Shown piece after piece: positions 8,801-18,800 of a stretch of 44,527 nt of DNA (within the stretch, counting starts at the first letter, position 1; the number at the start of each line of letters is the position of its first letter). Made by a program: the position numbers and the translations under genes. This stretch comes from a virus. The stretch lies in IMG/VR virus record IMGVR_UViG_3300050821_001709, positions 1 through 44,527 of that record; one strand, given 5' to 3'. The notes beneath the pieces are model-generated. The model was not told where the DNA came from. It saw nothing but the letters and a program-made list of their open reading frames with translations, and searched no databases.

Positions 8801-11616
8801 TCTTTCTTTTCTATTAATCCTTCAAGTTCTTTTGCCTGTATAGTTTTTTCTGATTCTTCTATTGGCGGATTTTCTTCTAAATATTTATCAACATCTTCTG
8901 GAGTTTCAAGTAATGCAACTTTTACCTTTTCTTCATCGGGTAATTCACTCCAAATATCTTTAGCTTCATCAACTAAATCATAATCTTCAGGGATGTCAGC
9001 ATAAAAAGAATCTTCTTCAATGTGCTGCTTGTTGCGCTCCAATAAATCGTCAATCATCGTGCGAGTACTGATATGGCTATTAACAACATCTTCCACTGCA
9101 TTTCTCAAATCTTGTATATCGAACTGTCCCTCATGTCCACCTTCTTGATTTTCCCATAATTTATGAGCAATTCCCTCAATGGTAAGTCCTGATTTTTTTA
9201 TGTAACCTATTCTTGATCGCATTTCATTGATAGGAAATTTCTTTTTCCCTCCACCGTATAGTTCACCCATTGCAGAGGGATGTAGTTGTCCTTTTCCTAT
9301 AAAATATTGTAACGCTGCTTCATGCGGTGTTTTAGCATCTATCTTTAATGCTTCAATGGCTCTTGGGTTGACGATTTTTCGTTTAGATTTTGAAGTTCCG
9401 GCTCTAACTGTTTTAGCTTTCTTCTCCGTAACCCCTGTGCCAGTTTCAGTAACACCTGTTTTTCCTGCTCCTTGCTTAGTTGCTTCATATTTAGTTGTTT
9501 TAGTTTCTCCTTCATGTACTCTAACTTCTGCACTTTTCACTTCATCTTTACGGTAATCTTCTTTAGCTTTCTCATTCCACTCTCCACCATTCTTACGCAT
9601 AGCATCCAATATCTTCATATTCTTACTGTGAGTAAGTATGCCAATAGTTTCAGGTGCTTTAGGATCAGACACTAATTCATTATGTAGATCAACAAGTCTT
9701 GTTACTAAAGACCCCCACGATTCATTTAACTTCTTATCCTGCATATCAGGAAATAAATCTTTAGGCAATGTAGTTTCATTAGGATGATCTTGAAAATATT
9801 CTTCTATTGGTTTGAATTTCTCTCTATCCATTCCTTCAAAACCAGTCTTTTCATTACCTATATCCCACGCATCTAAAGCAGGATTTATTTTGTAATTAAA
9901 CCTATCTCCTATTTTATTGGCAGTCTTTGTTGCCCTTCCAATAGCAGAAGTGTGAACATCAGTAACTCCTTGTTTGCCCATTTCGATTCCTGCAAGTTGT
10001 GCTTGCTTATCTACTTCTGGCATTAATTTAGTATTATCAGTTCCTCCTACTTGTTCTGCTGCATCATAAGTATCTGTGCCGTGATGTACTTCTACTACTT
10101 TCTTGTCGGTAGGTACAAGTTTGGGTAGTTCAACTTGCGGTTCTTCTGTTTTAGATATTTCAGATACTATTGGTTCTTGAGTTGGTTCTACTGGTTTTAC
10201 TTCAGGAGCACCTTCTTTTTTACCAAACATTATTTCATCTAATTTTTCAGCAAGTATTTTATGCTCACCTTTTGCCTTTTCCAAAAGTCTAACTTTCATA
10301 GGACTTTTAGCGTATTCTTTATCTTCTTCTATAATATCAATTAAATCCTGTTTCTTAGCAATATCAGAACTAAGTCCCATAGCTTTTCTATTCTCTTCAT
10401 CGGATAAGCCCAACTGTTTTATCTGGTCATATTCTTTCTTGTAGAAATCTAATTTACTTGTCCCTGCGAAATGATCTGCTTCCGTAATTTGTCCGTTAGC
10501 TTTTAAAGCATCTAACTTTTGCTTAAACTCTTCTGTTGGCACATCTCCCTTACTAACAAAGTCATATAATAAATCATGTTGTTGTTTTTCTGTTAAAGGT
10601 TCTGTTTTTCCTTCGGCAGAAGCATTAATTAGTTTGGCAGCAATTTCTTTTGATTCTGGAGTGTCTTTTTTAATAGCCTCTTCAATTATGTCTTTTGGAG
10701 TAACGTCTTTAATTGCATCAAGATTTTCTGCTAATTTCTTTTGTTGCTCCTCTGTCAATTCTCCTACTTTTGCTTGATCTACTTTGGTCTTTAAATCCGA
10801 CATAGATTTTATACCATATTTTACTCCTTTGTGTGCTCCACCTATCATAACTGCTTGCCATGCCAAATCACCCAATTCAGCAAACATAGAAGCTGTTGAT
10901 CCTTCTTTTAAATCTGCGCCAAGATAATTAGACAATGTGGTTACACCATTCATTGCATTATCAAGCCCATTATTAATAGATTCTCCATGTGGCAATTCTT
11001 TTATTCCTTCTTTGGCTGCATTAAGGGCAAGATTAAATTCAATAGCTGGAGGCGCAACAGCCATAATAGTTTCTCCTGCACCAATCAGTCCTTTTAATGG
11101 AGCGTGAATAGAAAATGCTGCGAATGGTTCGTTTTTTGTTTTAGGATTAACGTCAACCATTTTACCATTAACTAATCTTATGTCTGGGCCTTCTGCACCC
11201 GCTTCAGCCACTTTCTTTAATCCTGATTTAACGGCTTCTGGAATATCAGCTATTGGTTTTGTTAATATTGCTTCTATATTTAATCCTTCCTTTGGCTTTT
11301 TAATTTCTTCCCATTCCTTCTGAGTAGGTGCCCTAAATGTTTCACCAACTGATTTTTTTATCTCTGTCCAAAAGTCTGTTGGTTCCGGTTGTTTAACTAC
11401 TGGTATTTTCTCTATATTAATTTTAGGTCTTTCGGCTGATAAATCAACACTTTTGCCAACTGAAGCTATTTTAGTTGCGTCAAATTGTGGTGTTGGGGGA
11501 GCAATAGAATTAGGAATCTTGGCAGACTTTCCTACTGCCACAATCTTTGTAGGATCAAACTGTGGTGTAGTAGTAGGTTGTTGTTCTTGAACTAATGGAT
11601 TTTCTTCTAATGCCAT
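5845..11616 (-). CDS. Giant polyvalent virion/cargo protein with histidine-phosphatase-like domain
   Basis: A 1923-residue protein, the largest in the window and a likely internal or ejected virion protein. Residues ~18-57 contain a duplicated motif (FDPTKIVAVGKS, FDATKIASVGKS). Residues ~240-470 are helical and charged. Residues ~505-700 look like a histidine phosphatase/phosphoglycerate-mutase fold: 'VVEVHHGTD' in place of the usual RHG, 'TSAIGRATKTA', then 'IGILTHSKNMKIL'. The nucleophile His is kept, but the preceding Arg is His. Residues ~750-1400 are long charged helices. The C-terminal ~380 residues ('GAFFAMKTFGHGTVGMVTH' onward) resemble the helical C-terminal domain of phage polyvalent proteins. 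It follows the two other large cargo candidates with 2-38 base gaps. Function beyond this is inferred. Confidence 0.7.
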   Translation of the reverse strand: MALEENPLVQEQQPTTTPQFDPTKIVAVGKSAKIPNSIAPPTPQFDATKIASVGKSVDLSAERPKINIEKIPVVKQPEPTDFWTEIKKSVGETFRAPTQKEWEEIKKPKEGLNIEAILTKPIADIPEAVKSGLKKVAEAGAEGPDIRLVNGKMVDVNPKTKNEPFAAFSIHAPLKGLIGAGETIMAVAPPAIEFNLALNAAKEGIKELPHGESINNGLDNAMNGVTTLSNYLGADLKEGSTASMFAELGDLAWQAVMIGGAHKGVKYGIKSMSDLKTKVDQAKVGELTEEQQKKLAENLDAIKDVTPKDIIEEAIKKDTPESKEIAAKLINASAEGKTEPLTEKQQHDLLYDFVSKGDVPTEEFKQKLDALKANGQITEADHFAGTSKLDFYKKEYDQIKQLGLSDEENRKAMGLSSDIAKKQDLIDIIEEDKEYAKSPMKVRLLEKAKGEHKILAEKLDEIMFGKKEGAPEVKPVEPTQEPIVSEISKTEEPQVELPKLVPTDKKVVEVHHGTDTYDAAEQVGGTDNTKLMPEVDKQAQLAGIEMGKQGVTDVHTSAIGRATKTANKIGDRFNYKINPALDAWDIGNEKTGFEGMDREKFKPIEEYFQDHPNETTLPKDLFPDMQDKKLNESWGSLVTRLVDLHNELVSDPKAPETIGILTHSKNMKILDAMRKNGGEWNEKAKEDYRKDEVKSAEVRVHEGETKTTKYEATKQGAGKTGVTETGTGVTEKKAKTVRAGTSKSKRKIVNPRAIEALKIDAKTPHEAALQYFIGKGQLHPSAMGELYGGGKKKFPINEMRSRIGYIKKSGLTIEGIAHKLWENQEGGHEGQFDIQDLRNAVEDVVNSHISTRTMIDDLLERNKQHIEEDSFYADIPEDYDLVDEAKDIWSELPDEEKVKVALLETPEDVDKYLEENPPIEESEKTIQAKELEGLIEKKESEISASRTALENKAKELDKALMADQEDLFGERKSTTGGMFDERADASQREKVLQPLKDILEKQTTELKDLQDKLKGEEGKQDLNLFEEKTPLDIAKEKLAEAKRKLDEDRNKLGIAPNPEERANKLFEYHKALVDVAKEWIKEKGGDLSEFLKDTGEKLNVSLQKAWDEASGKNIIKSAKELGYDNPNEAIAEPKVTGISHEAMVRTAAELGIEAPERGEGTTTEAEIAKGRELLSKGENPQQIVEEFKRDGKISADAMSIVRAHQEQLVKDVYKAVEDFGENSPEDQTASSKLEQWQKDIKPMATAWSNIGKGMMGVTDIDTGTFVGIRTAFKEEHGIDLTPAQNIKAKELSNQVKTLTDEVENLKTKLTDALNNAIEEESKKPENIKEKTKKLASAIRKGKIHRPGIFSAASPASLVWDGAIEVAAKTIEAGGKVAQAISDAVKHMKESDWYKQINEERKNEAEKALTNYIGGREKIKNTPEELAIKFADKKDSKFELQDVKDIWAHAKEAYIDQGKSYADMLSGVSKDLGLSVDQVRNALSQPKGARVLTNEMYKKQSDRIKAVNAAKEWVKTARTPKLIKFFKSLPGAFFAMKTFGHGTVGMVTHAGANMFKPTQWGTYWPNFMRQFKYAFGSEVEYHKAMENLVNDPDYIMWQRAGLAVDPYKVTDDYQTFKKYFGRISDIGDRGFNALKVYRLDLAKSIYEPLSEIEKSDSNTIKEIAKLVNHSTGSSNVIVPKALNVAFFAPRLEAARWQKLIVQPANAIKTFSNWAKATPADRAAAKIVARRAGETIGTMVALLAANQGLLSASGSKQKINFTNPQEQDWFKFKVGNRTLDASGGMISTVKFIYKLLNASLESQKSLHGKQRKDLIFSALGNYGRGKLSPFAATAFDFATHTNFNRDVLPPFKDKPGKGAKHLTWREYLLQEQTPIPIAEAIKSVNTSMKERGMTQAQIDDIMGGILDGVISGGTGIHVGESPKKR

Positions 11617-11618
11617 AA

Positions 11619-13181
11619 TTATTGTTGCTCATAAGGTACTGGTTGACCTTGTTCATTATATTTCCACAAACTTCCATCTTGCATCTGTATCGCATCATTT
11701 GGAATGTCTGGATTAACAATAATATTTGGTGCGGAAGTATTATAGTTTTCTTCCATTGCCATCTTTTGCGATTTTTTATCTGTTACTCCAAATGTTTTAT
11801 TGTATAATAAAGCATTTTGTTTATCGGCAGCAAAAGGTAAATTAACATTTAAAGAATACGTTGGCATTCCCTGAGTATTAATAGATTTTGTAACAATAGA
11901 GGCAATTTTTTTATCAGATATATTTCCGTCTTCATCTAAAATAGATTCACCCTCTTGCGTTGGGAACATTTGACTTAATTGTTCGGGAGTCATTGTAGCA
12001 ACAACACCTGCAAATGGTTGCATCTTGCCATTAACCAATCGTGCCACTCCGCCTGCTGTTGGATTTAGTTTAACTCCTGATGGTAAACGAGTTTCCATCC
12101 AATTACCATAGGCATCCTGATAACTTCCACGATCAGGTGAACGATCAGCCAATGCTTTTACAAAAGGAACTGTTAAATCTAAAGTACCAATTCCTTCTTT
12201 TCCTTTTTCAACTACCGCTTGCTGTCCCAAATACGGAACTGTTTTAGCTGTCTTTTGAGTTCCAGCAATTTGTGATGCAGCACTATTCATTTCATCTAAG
12301 AATGGATTAACACCAGCTTCGTTCAAACTCATCCCTTTTAAATTTCTTGCATTAGCCGCTCTTAATGATTCTAAATAAGATTGATTCGTTCTGAATAATG
12401 GTTGAATACGTGATTTAGTTTGGTCGAAAGAATAATTCAATAAAGCATTTGGATCATTAGCATATTTACTCTTTACCGATTCAGGCTCATTATTAAAACC
12501 AAGCTGAACACCTCTTTTATATTTATCATTTAGAAGCAAAGAATTAACATACGTTCTTATGTTATCATCCTTAGCTGTTATTTGATTGGTTTCATTATCC
12601 AATTTGCTAATTTGATCTTTAGGAACATTTTTAGCATGCTCATCAAAGAATTTAGCAACATCAAATGGAGGAGGTGGTGGTACAAATGTATAATCTCCTC
12701 CTTTGCCACCCGGACCATCAATATCTCCGAACTTAGCACGATTTTGCATTTGAGTTTTATATTTATTTAACTCTTCTGCACTTAATATATTGGGATTTTT
12801 TTCTAAATAATCTTGAGTGGCCTTTACTTGAGAATCATAATACATGCTACGTTTTACATGCTCATTATTTAAAAGTTGATCTGACATTTGTTTTGCATAC
12901 AACGTCTTTCCTACATCATATTTCCAATCAGGATTTTGATTAAAATATGTACCCATCTCTTTTACTTTTGAATCAGTAAAAGCTCTTAAATTATTTCTAT
13001 CATATTCATTATTAGCAGCACCAAACTTAAACATATTAGCCATTTCGGCAGTTTCATTTTTGGCACGTTGTTTTGCCATAGCATCCAACTGCTCCTCTTG
13101 GTGAAGATTGGCAATATCCTGTTGGTAATTATGCCTATAAGCTAATCCTTGTACAGTACCAAAATCTAATAGAGGAGGCAT
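11619..13181 (-). CDS. Internal virion (cargo-type) hypothetical protein
   Basis: A 520-residue hydrophilic protein rich in Asn, Gln and Lys. The N-terminal ~130 residues are helical ('DIANLHQEEQLDAMAKQRAK'). A Pro run ('VPPPPPFDVAKFFDEH') near residue 170 acts as a linker. The C-terminal half is mixed, and includes 'GGVARLVNGKMQPFAGVV', close in style to 'DIRLVNGKMVDVNP' in the 1923-residue neighbour. Only two bases separate it from that gene. It resembles internal virion proteins of crAss-like phages in size, composition and position, not by any recognised domain. Confidence 0.55.
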   Translation of the reverse strand: MPPLLDFGTVQGLAYRHNYQQDIANLHQEEQLDAMAKQRAKNETAEMANMFKFGAANNEYDRNNLRAFTDSKVKEMGTYFNQNPDWKYDVGKTLYAKQMSDQLLNNEHVKRSMYYDSQVKATQDYLEKNPNILSAEELNKYKTQMQNRAKFGDIDGPGGKGGDYTFVPPPPPFDVAKFFDEHAKNVPKDQISKLDNETNQITAKDDNIRTYVNSLLLNDKYKRGVQLGFNNEPESVKSKYANDPNALLNYSFDQTKSRIQPLFRTNQSYLESLRAANARNLKGMSLNEAGVNPFLDEMNSAASQIAGTQKTAKTVPYLGQQAVVEKGKEGIGTLDLTVPFVKALADRSPDRGSYQDAYGNWMETRLPSGVKLNPTAGGVARLVNGKMQPFAGVVATMTPEQLSQMFPTQEGESILDEDGNISDKKIASIVTKSINTQGMPTYSLNVNLPFAADKQNALLYNKTFGVTDKKSQKMAMEENYNTSAPNIIVNPDIPNDAIQMQDGSLWKYNEQGQPVPYEQQ

Positions 13182-13219
13182 ATTGAATAATTTAAAGTGC
13201 TAATTTAATTAATTAAATT

Positions 13220-15895
13220 CTATTGTTGTGGTATGTTAATAGTTTTACCACCATACATAGCATCTCTTTGTTGCTGTGCTTGCAATGCTTTATCATATTG
13301 AAACGAACCAGCCAAATTAGAAATACCAGATTGTAACAAGGCCGCTCCAGCTTGTTGATTCTGTTGGAAACGATTCATATCTTGTTGATAAGCAAAGTTT
13401 TTATAATTAGCCAATTGTGCAGCTAATCCATAAGCCTGTTGTTGTTTTGCTCTCTTGGCTGCTGCATCCTGAACATACATGTTAATAAGTCCCTTGCCTG
13501 CTGTTTGATCTAAGCCTTGTATCATTCTGTAAGCATTGGCGGCATTACCACCTGATACCCCTGCAACAAGCCCAGTAGATGTATTTGTTTGTGCTTTAAT
13601 ATCATTCTCTATCTGTGCTTTAGCGGCAGGATCAAGGCCGTATGTAGCTTCTTGTTGTGCCTGTCCATAAGCCTGTTGTACTTCGCTTGGTATAGTATAT
13701 TGAGGACGTTTATATGACAATGTTTGAGCAAGTCCTAATCCAACTTGTCCGGCAGCCAATAGCTTATCTATATTACTGTGTGTTGATTTAGGGGAATCTT
13801 CTTTTGCTTTTGCAGCCAATGTATTTAATTTATCTTGTGCATCAATTTTCTTTTGTGCATCAAGAACTCCGGTAGCCGTTGGTTCTGTTACATCAGATTG
13901 TTTTGAAGCAAAAATATCTGGATTGTCAGTAGTTTTAGTTTCTGGAATATCCTCTCCTACTTCAGGAGTTACAACATTACCGTCGTCATATCCTTTTACC
14001 TTACCACCTTTATAATAAAGTTTACCGCCCTTTTTATATGTCTTTAGTCCCGCATTTTGTGTAGCAGTATCTTGTACTGTTCTATCGCCTTCCATCTTTT
14101 CTGTCTGTGCTATACTTCCGTCTGCACTTGGTGGTATCGCTCCAGTAGTTGTTGTTTCTACTTTCACTGCATTGCCAACAGGGCTTTGAGTATTAACAAA
14201 ACGTTTATTGGTTACTGGTTTATTAGTTGTAGGCACAACAATTTTAGAAGCAAGTGCTTGTTCTGCATCTGCTTGTTGAGGTGTACTATCTACTTTCTTT
14301 TGTGATGAACTTATGATAGGTTGAATAGTAGGAATAATCTTACCACCTTTTTTTAATGCGTTAACTATCCCACCATCTTCTTTATGCGACCATTTGGCGG
14401 CGTTCAAAGCGAAAATTGCTCTCTTCTTAGTTAGTGGATTACTGCTATGCGATAGTTCTTCTGTTGATTTTCCAGTAGCCTTTTTAGTGGCAGTAAACTT
14501 ACCTTTGTTAGCTGGATTAATATGTATCCCTCCGCCTTTAGCTTTTTCTAATTTCTCATCTGCATGAGGAGCTAAAGCATTTAAGTCAACACCTTTTGAA
14601 CGTAATATATTAACTTCTTGAGGAGTAAAAATATGTTCACCATTGCTTACTTTAACATCTACCTTTTTAGTAGAGCCTCCAGTAACTAAATATTGTTTAC
14701 GTAATTCTTTTGCCTTACTTGCATTAGCAGCAGGAACTACAAATGAACCCTCTGCTGCTTTCATAGGTATCTTATCATCTTTAGGTCCACCGGGACCTTT
14801 TATCTGACCACCTTTAGCTTTTGTTTCAGGAATTGGAGTCCCAACAACTGGTGTAATTGGAGTTGGTACTGGTTTTGGCATAATTACAGTATCTGTGCTT
14901 TTTGCACCATAAGTATCAACATCAGCTACATTTTTCCAAGGCAATTGTTGTATTTTATTTACTGAGTTATATATTTCAGGAGTTGACCTACTAAAACCTC
15001 CATGTGTATCATGCTTAAAAACTTCTCCAGTATTAGGATTTTTACTGTACATATCTATTGTTTGCGTTGTTCCCTTTATCCTTTCTTTTCCCGGCCCAAC
15101 TTGAACATCTCCGCCAAATGCAAATAATAAACCTTTAGGCTTCTTAGCATGTTCTGGTGGGCCAAGCGGTACAGATATACCTCCACCTCCTGATGATACT
15201 CCACTTCCTCCTCCACCTGCATCACCACCACCACCTACTGCACCACCCATATCTAATCCTTGTGATACAACACTGCCAAAGAACTTGCGTTGTTTATCTG
15301 TTATCGGTTTGCCATAGACAGTTCCGTCTTTTAATATTTCAGCAGCTTTCTCTTTAGAAATATCTCCATGTTTAGAAACTGCTCCACCTTTTTTATATGC
15401 AGCACCAACTTTTGCTTGTGCTGCTGCTGCATCGGCCTGTCCCATTGCAGCTAATTCATATTTTCCTTTTTTATTTCCAGTAACACCACCATAAATTCCG
15501 CCTGCAACTGCACCTATTGCAGTTCCCCATCCGGGCATTATTTCGGTTCCTAATGCTGCTCCTTGTGCTGCTCCGCCAACTGCTCCTGTAACTGTATCTT
15601 TTGTTTCTACGTTTTTACGAGTAGTTGGAGTTCCTGAAGCAATTGCATTTGTTGCTAAAGTTGCTGCCGAACCTATGGCTGCCACTTTACCTCCCGTTAA
15701 TCCTGTTGAAGGGGCAGATGTTTTACCTCCAACATTATCCATGTATTGTGCTCTTGCAGCATCATCTGGAAGGGCTTTATATTCGGCTAATTGAGCCGGA
15801 TTAAGTTTAGATAAATATCCGCCATCATCATATTTTTTTATTGGACCACCATTAGCCATTTTCTTTGCGGTAACTTTTTTCGGAACTTTTTTCAT
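13220..15895 (-). CDS. Large virion protein with repeated Gly-Gly motifs and a glycine-zipper segment
   Basis: An 891-residue protein. A basic N-terminus leads into recurring short motifs of the type K-x-GG ('ANGGPIKKYDDGG', 'YKKGGAVSKHG', 'KAKGGQIKGPGGPKDDKIP', 'KKGGKLYYKGGKVKGYDDGN'). Residues ~100-145 form a Gly/Ala zipper ('GAVGGAAQGAALG', 'WGTAIGAVAGGIYGG') that could cross a membrane. Around residues 455-505 is a motif seen in many phage virion proteins ('IHINPANKGKFTATKK', 'KRAIFALNAAKW'). The last third is helical and rich in Ala and Gln. It lies directly after the muzzle-like gene, the place of cargo genes in crAss-like phages. A pore-forming or ejected role is inference. Confidence 0.6.
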   Translation of the reverse strand: MKKVPKKVTAKKMANGGPIKKYDDGGYLSKLNPAQLAEYKALPDDAARAQYMDNVGGKTSAPSTGLTGGKVAAIGSAATLATNAIASGTPTTRKNVETKDTVTGAVGGAAQGAALGTEIMPGWGTAIGAVAGGIYGGVTGNKKGKYELAAMGQADAAAAQAKVGAAYKKGGAVSKHGDISKEKAAEILKDGTVYGKPITDKQRKFFGSVVSQGLDMGGAVGGGGDAGGGGSGVSSGGGGISVPLGPPEHAKKPKGLLFAFGGDVQVGPGKERIKGTTQTIDMYSKNPNTGEVFKHDTHGGFSRSTPEIYNSVNKIQQLPWKNVADVDTYGAKSTDTVIMPKPVPTPITPVVGTPIPETKAKGGQIKGPGGPKDDKIPMKAAEGSFVVPAANASKAKELRKQYLVTGGSTKKVDVKVSNGEHIFTPQEVNILRSKGVDLNALAPHADEKLEKAKGGGIHINPANKGKFTATKKATGKSTEELSHSSNPLTKKRAIFALNAAKWSHKEDGGIVNALKKGGKIIPTIQPIISSSQKKVDSTPQQADAEQALASKIVVPTTNKPVTNKRFVNTQSPVGNAVKVETTTTGAIPPSADGSIAQTEKMEGDRTVQDTATQNAGLKTYKKGGKLYYKGGKVKGYDDGNVVTPEVGEDIPETKTTDNPDIFASKQSDVTEPTATGVLDAQKKIDAQDKLNTLAAKAKEDSPKSTHSNIDKLLAAGQVGLGLAQTLSYKRPQYTIPSEVQQAYGQAQQEATYGLDPAAKAQIENDIKAQTNTSTGLVAGVSGGNAANAYRMIQGLDQTAGKGLINMYVQDAAAKRAKQQQAYGLAAQLANYKNFAYQQDMNRFQQNQQAGAALLQSGISNLAGSFQYDKALQAQQQRDAMYGGKTINIPQQ

Positions 15896-15897
15896 AA

Positions 15898-18800
15898 TTA
15901 ATATGTTTTACGGTAAGTATAAATCATTGAAACGACTTTTAAAATTTCATTTTTAGAAGTTGTAGGATCTAAAAGTCCTGTTATTATAGATAATGCCCTA
16001 TTATCTTTTACAAATTTACCACTTAACCATCCATCTACCAAACGAGATTGACTTATATCATCAAAAGGTATATTATAATACCAAGATTTATCTATAAGTC
16101 TGAAATCTTTATTTGTAATAATATCTATGCCTAAATCACTTCCTATCTGTGTGGTGTTATTATAAATTATGCTTGACCAGAAATTAGAATCTGAATTTTG
16201 CTTTATGTTATCTATAACTTTTGTTACAGAATAATTATCATTCATTATTTTAACTAAGAAGGCATCATCTACTTTACCATAATGATTAGATATTTGATCT
16301 CCTAATCTATTGTGCATCCACACATCTCTTATATCATTTATTAGTACCCAATGTGCTACATCAACAAAAGGTTGTGTAGGCGTGATGTTTGTTGTATAAG
16401 GGACTATATTAATATAATTACCCGTTCCCTGTGCAAGAGTATTTATTGCCATCCAATGTGTCGGGTCTAGCGACGGTTGTATTGGTGGAGTTGCACTTGT
16501 ATAAGATAAAATATTAACATAATTTATTTGTCCTTCACTAACATGATCTCCTAAATTATAAAGATGTGCAGGAATAATTACAGGATAAAGAAATATGCTT
16601 ACCACATCACTTATATTATAAGAAGTATTTCCTCTTATTGGAGGAGCCAAATCTGGATTAGTAGAAATATAATGATCGTAAAAATCAAGTGTTATTCCGG
16701 GAGTAAAACTATATCTTCCTGAAAAATGTTTATTTAATGTATTGTAGGCAATAGTAAAATCTCCAAAGTCTACATTCTTGAAATTCATCACCACTTCTTT
16801 ATACATGCCATTGTATTCAGCCCATATACCACCACCCAAAATAGGATTATCATTTAGTGCTACTGGACCAACAACATTATTCTTTAAGAATGACCGCAAT
16901 CCCTTAATGGTTGATACTTCTATTAATTGTCCACCTGTGCTTGCAAAACAAAATGCTTTCCTTCTGTTATCAAACCAATAAAAATCATCTTCTGTTTCAC
17001 ATAGTCCGTGTTTGTGTTGATTGCCAAAGAAGTTATTAAACTCATCGTAACGTTGCGCTACTCCGCCTGTACCTAATGTAACAGGGAGTCCCGTTACTCC
17101 GGTAGATAATTCTCTTTCCAATACTGGTATGTATCCAAAACCATTATCCTGCCAATAAAATAATCTACCATGTTTTGCACGTAAATTATTTATCTGTCCT
17201 GTCCAGCCCTCAAGGTCAATATAGTTTAATGGTAAAAATATTCTGTAATTATCTATTATCTCTCCGTCCACCTTCATCAATGAATAAATAACACGATGTT
17301 CAAATTGCCGTGCTGGAATAAATCCTATTGGCTGAGAGGGATAGCGAACGTATGGGGCTAAATCAAATGTGCTTGAATATGCCTTGTTAACAATATATTG
17401 TTCTGGGCGCAATGGAGGACCAGCCCAATTTATTCCATTTCCTACATTTTCTGGTGGCTCATAATTTCTGTCTTTATTAAAAAAAGTACCTTCTCTTAAA
17501 TTAGTATTAACAGAACTCTCAACTGGAAATACAGTAGCACAACTTATCTGATTTGCGGCCGGCTTATTTCCCATTATACGCTCAGTAGCATACATCTGTA
17601 CAAAACAATCTCCACCGAATACTTGTATACCTCTTGCTTTCCCAACAGCTTTTCCTCCTGAAGTACTTGCCAAATGTGCCATAAATCCTGTATCGAATGC
17701 CTGAAAGTGTCCTACATAAGCATATAGAGTACTTGCTTTAGCTGATTCAGTATTACCTCCATATAAATTACCTTTTGGACGGACATAATTAACTAATGCC
17801 TTTTGCGGGGTAAGACCATTGTTAGCTGTATATTTTATAGGCCAACCAAATCCAATCGGAGTAAATGGGCCCTTATCTAATTCTATTACATAAGTTATTT
17901 GTCCAACTCCGTTGTGGTCTTGAGCTGTTGTTTGATTATTAAATATATATTTTGCATTAGGAGGAAACAAACCAGTTGCTCCAGCATTAACAAATATACT
18001 TCCGCTTGGATTAAGTAAAGATGGACCTGAATTTTTAGGATAATCATCTGCGGTAGCAGCAATTTGAGTATATTGTTTTTGATAAAAATGAAAGTTATTT
18101 GTATCTAAAATTCCTTCGCATTGTTCAAATAGACTTAATCCCGGATTTGGAGCCAAATAATCTGCAATGTCCATTACATCTCCTGCTTTTGGAGCTACCG
18201 CATCATTATTAAATGCAAATTGCACTTCAGGACTAAATAATTGATAAACATCAGGGCGTGGTCCCTGCGGTTGAAAAAGTGGATTGCTTGTAAGATTAAA
18301 AAGTGCTTCAGTTATTTGTGGAACGGTAGCCGTATTTTCTATAACTGTTGGATACCACAATCCCTGACAAAGTATTTGCTTATCTCTTGGGGCACGTACA
18401 ATAGAAAATCCATCAAAAAAATCTCCCAATTTATCAAATGTAGTTCCCAAATTAGCTGCAAGTGTATTAAAATCTAAATCATCAATAGATAAACCAATAT
18501 GCCTTAAACTTGTATGTAGATTTATTCCATCTGTTCCAGTATAAGGAGGCGAGCCTGCATCTGCAACATATATTTCTGGTTCTGCAAGCCTAAAATTAAT
18601 GCCTCCAGTTGTTTCATATTGATGTGGAATGGTTTTATCTGCCAACCATTTTACATATTGTGGCTGCCCTCTTTTTTTCCATAGTAGAACACCAAAACGA
18701 TAGGTTTCAGCCCTCCAATGACTTCTAAGATAGAAATCTGCCATCTGTCCTTTTGAATCAGCAAAATCACCTTCTATGGGTATAATATCATACTTACCAG

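Noticed and set aside
7436-9675. Several plus-strand frames of 60-163 codons
   Set aside because: All lie opposite the 1923-residue gene, have Ser/Phe/Leu-rich composition typical of antisense frames and lack spacing or start signals.
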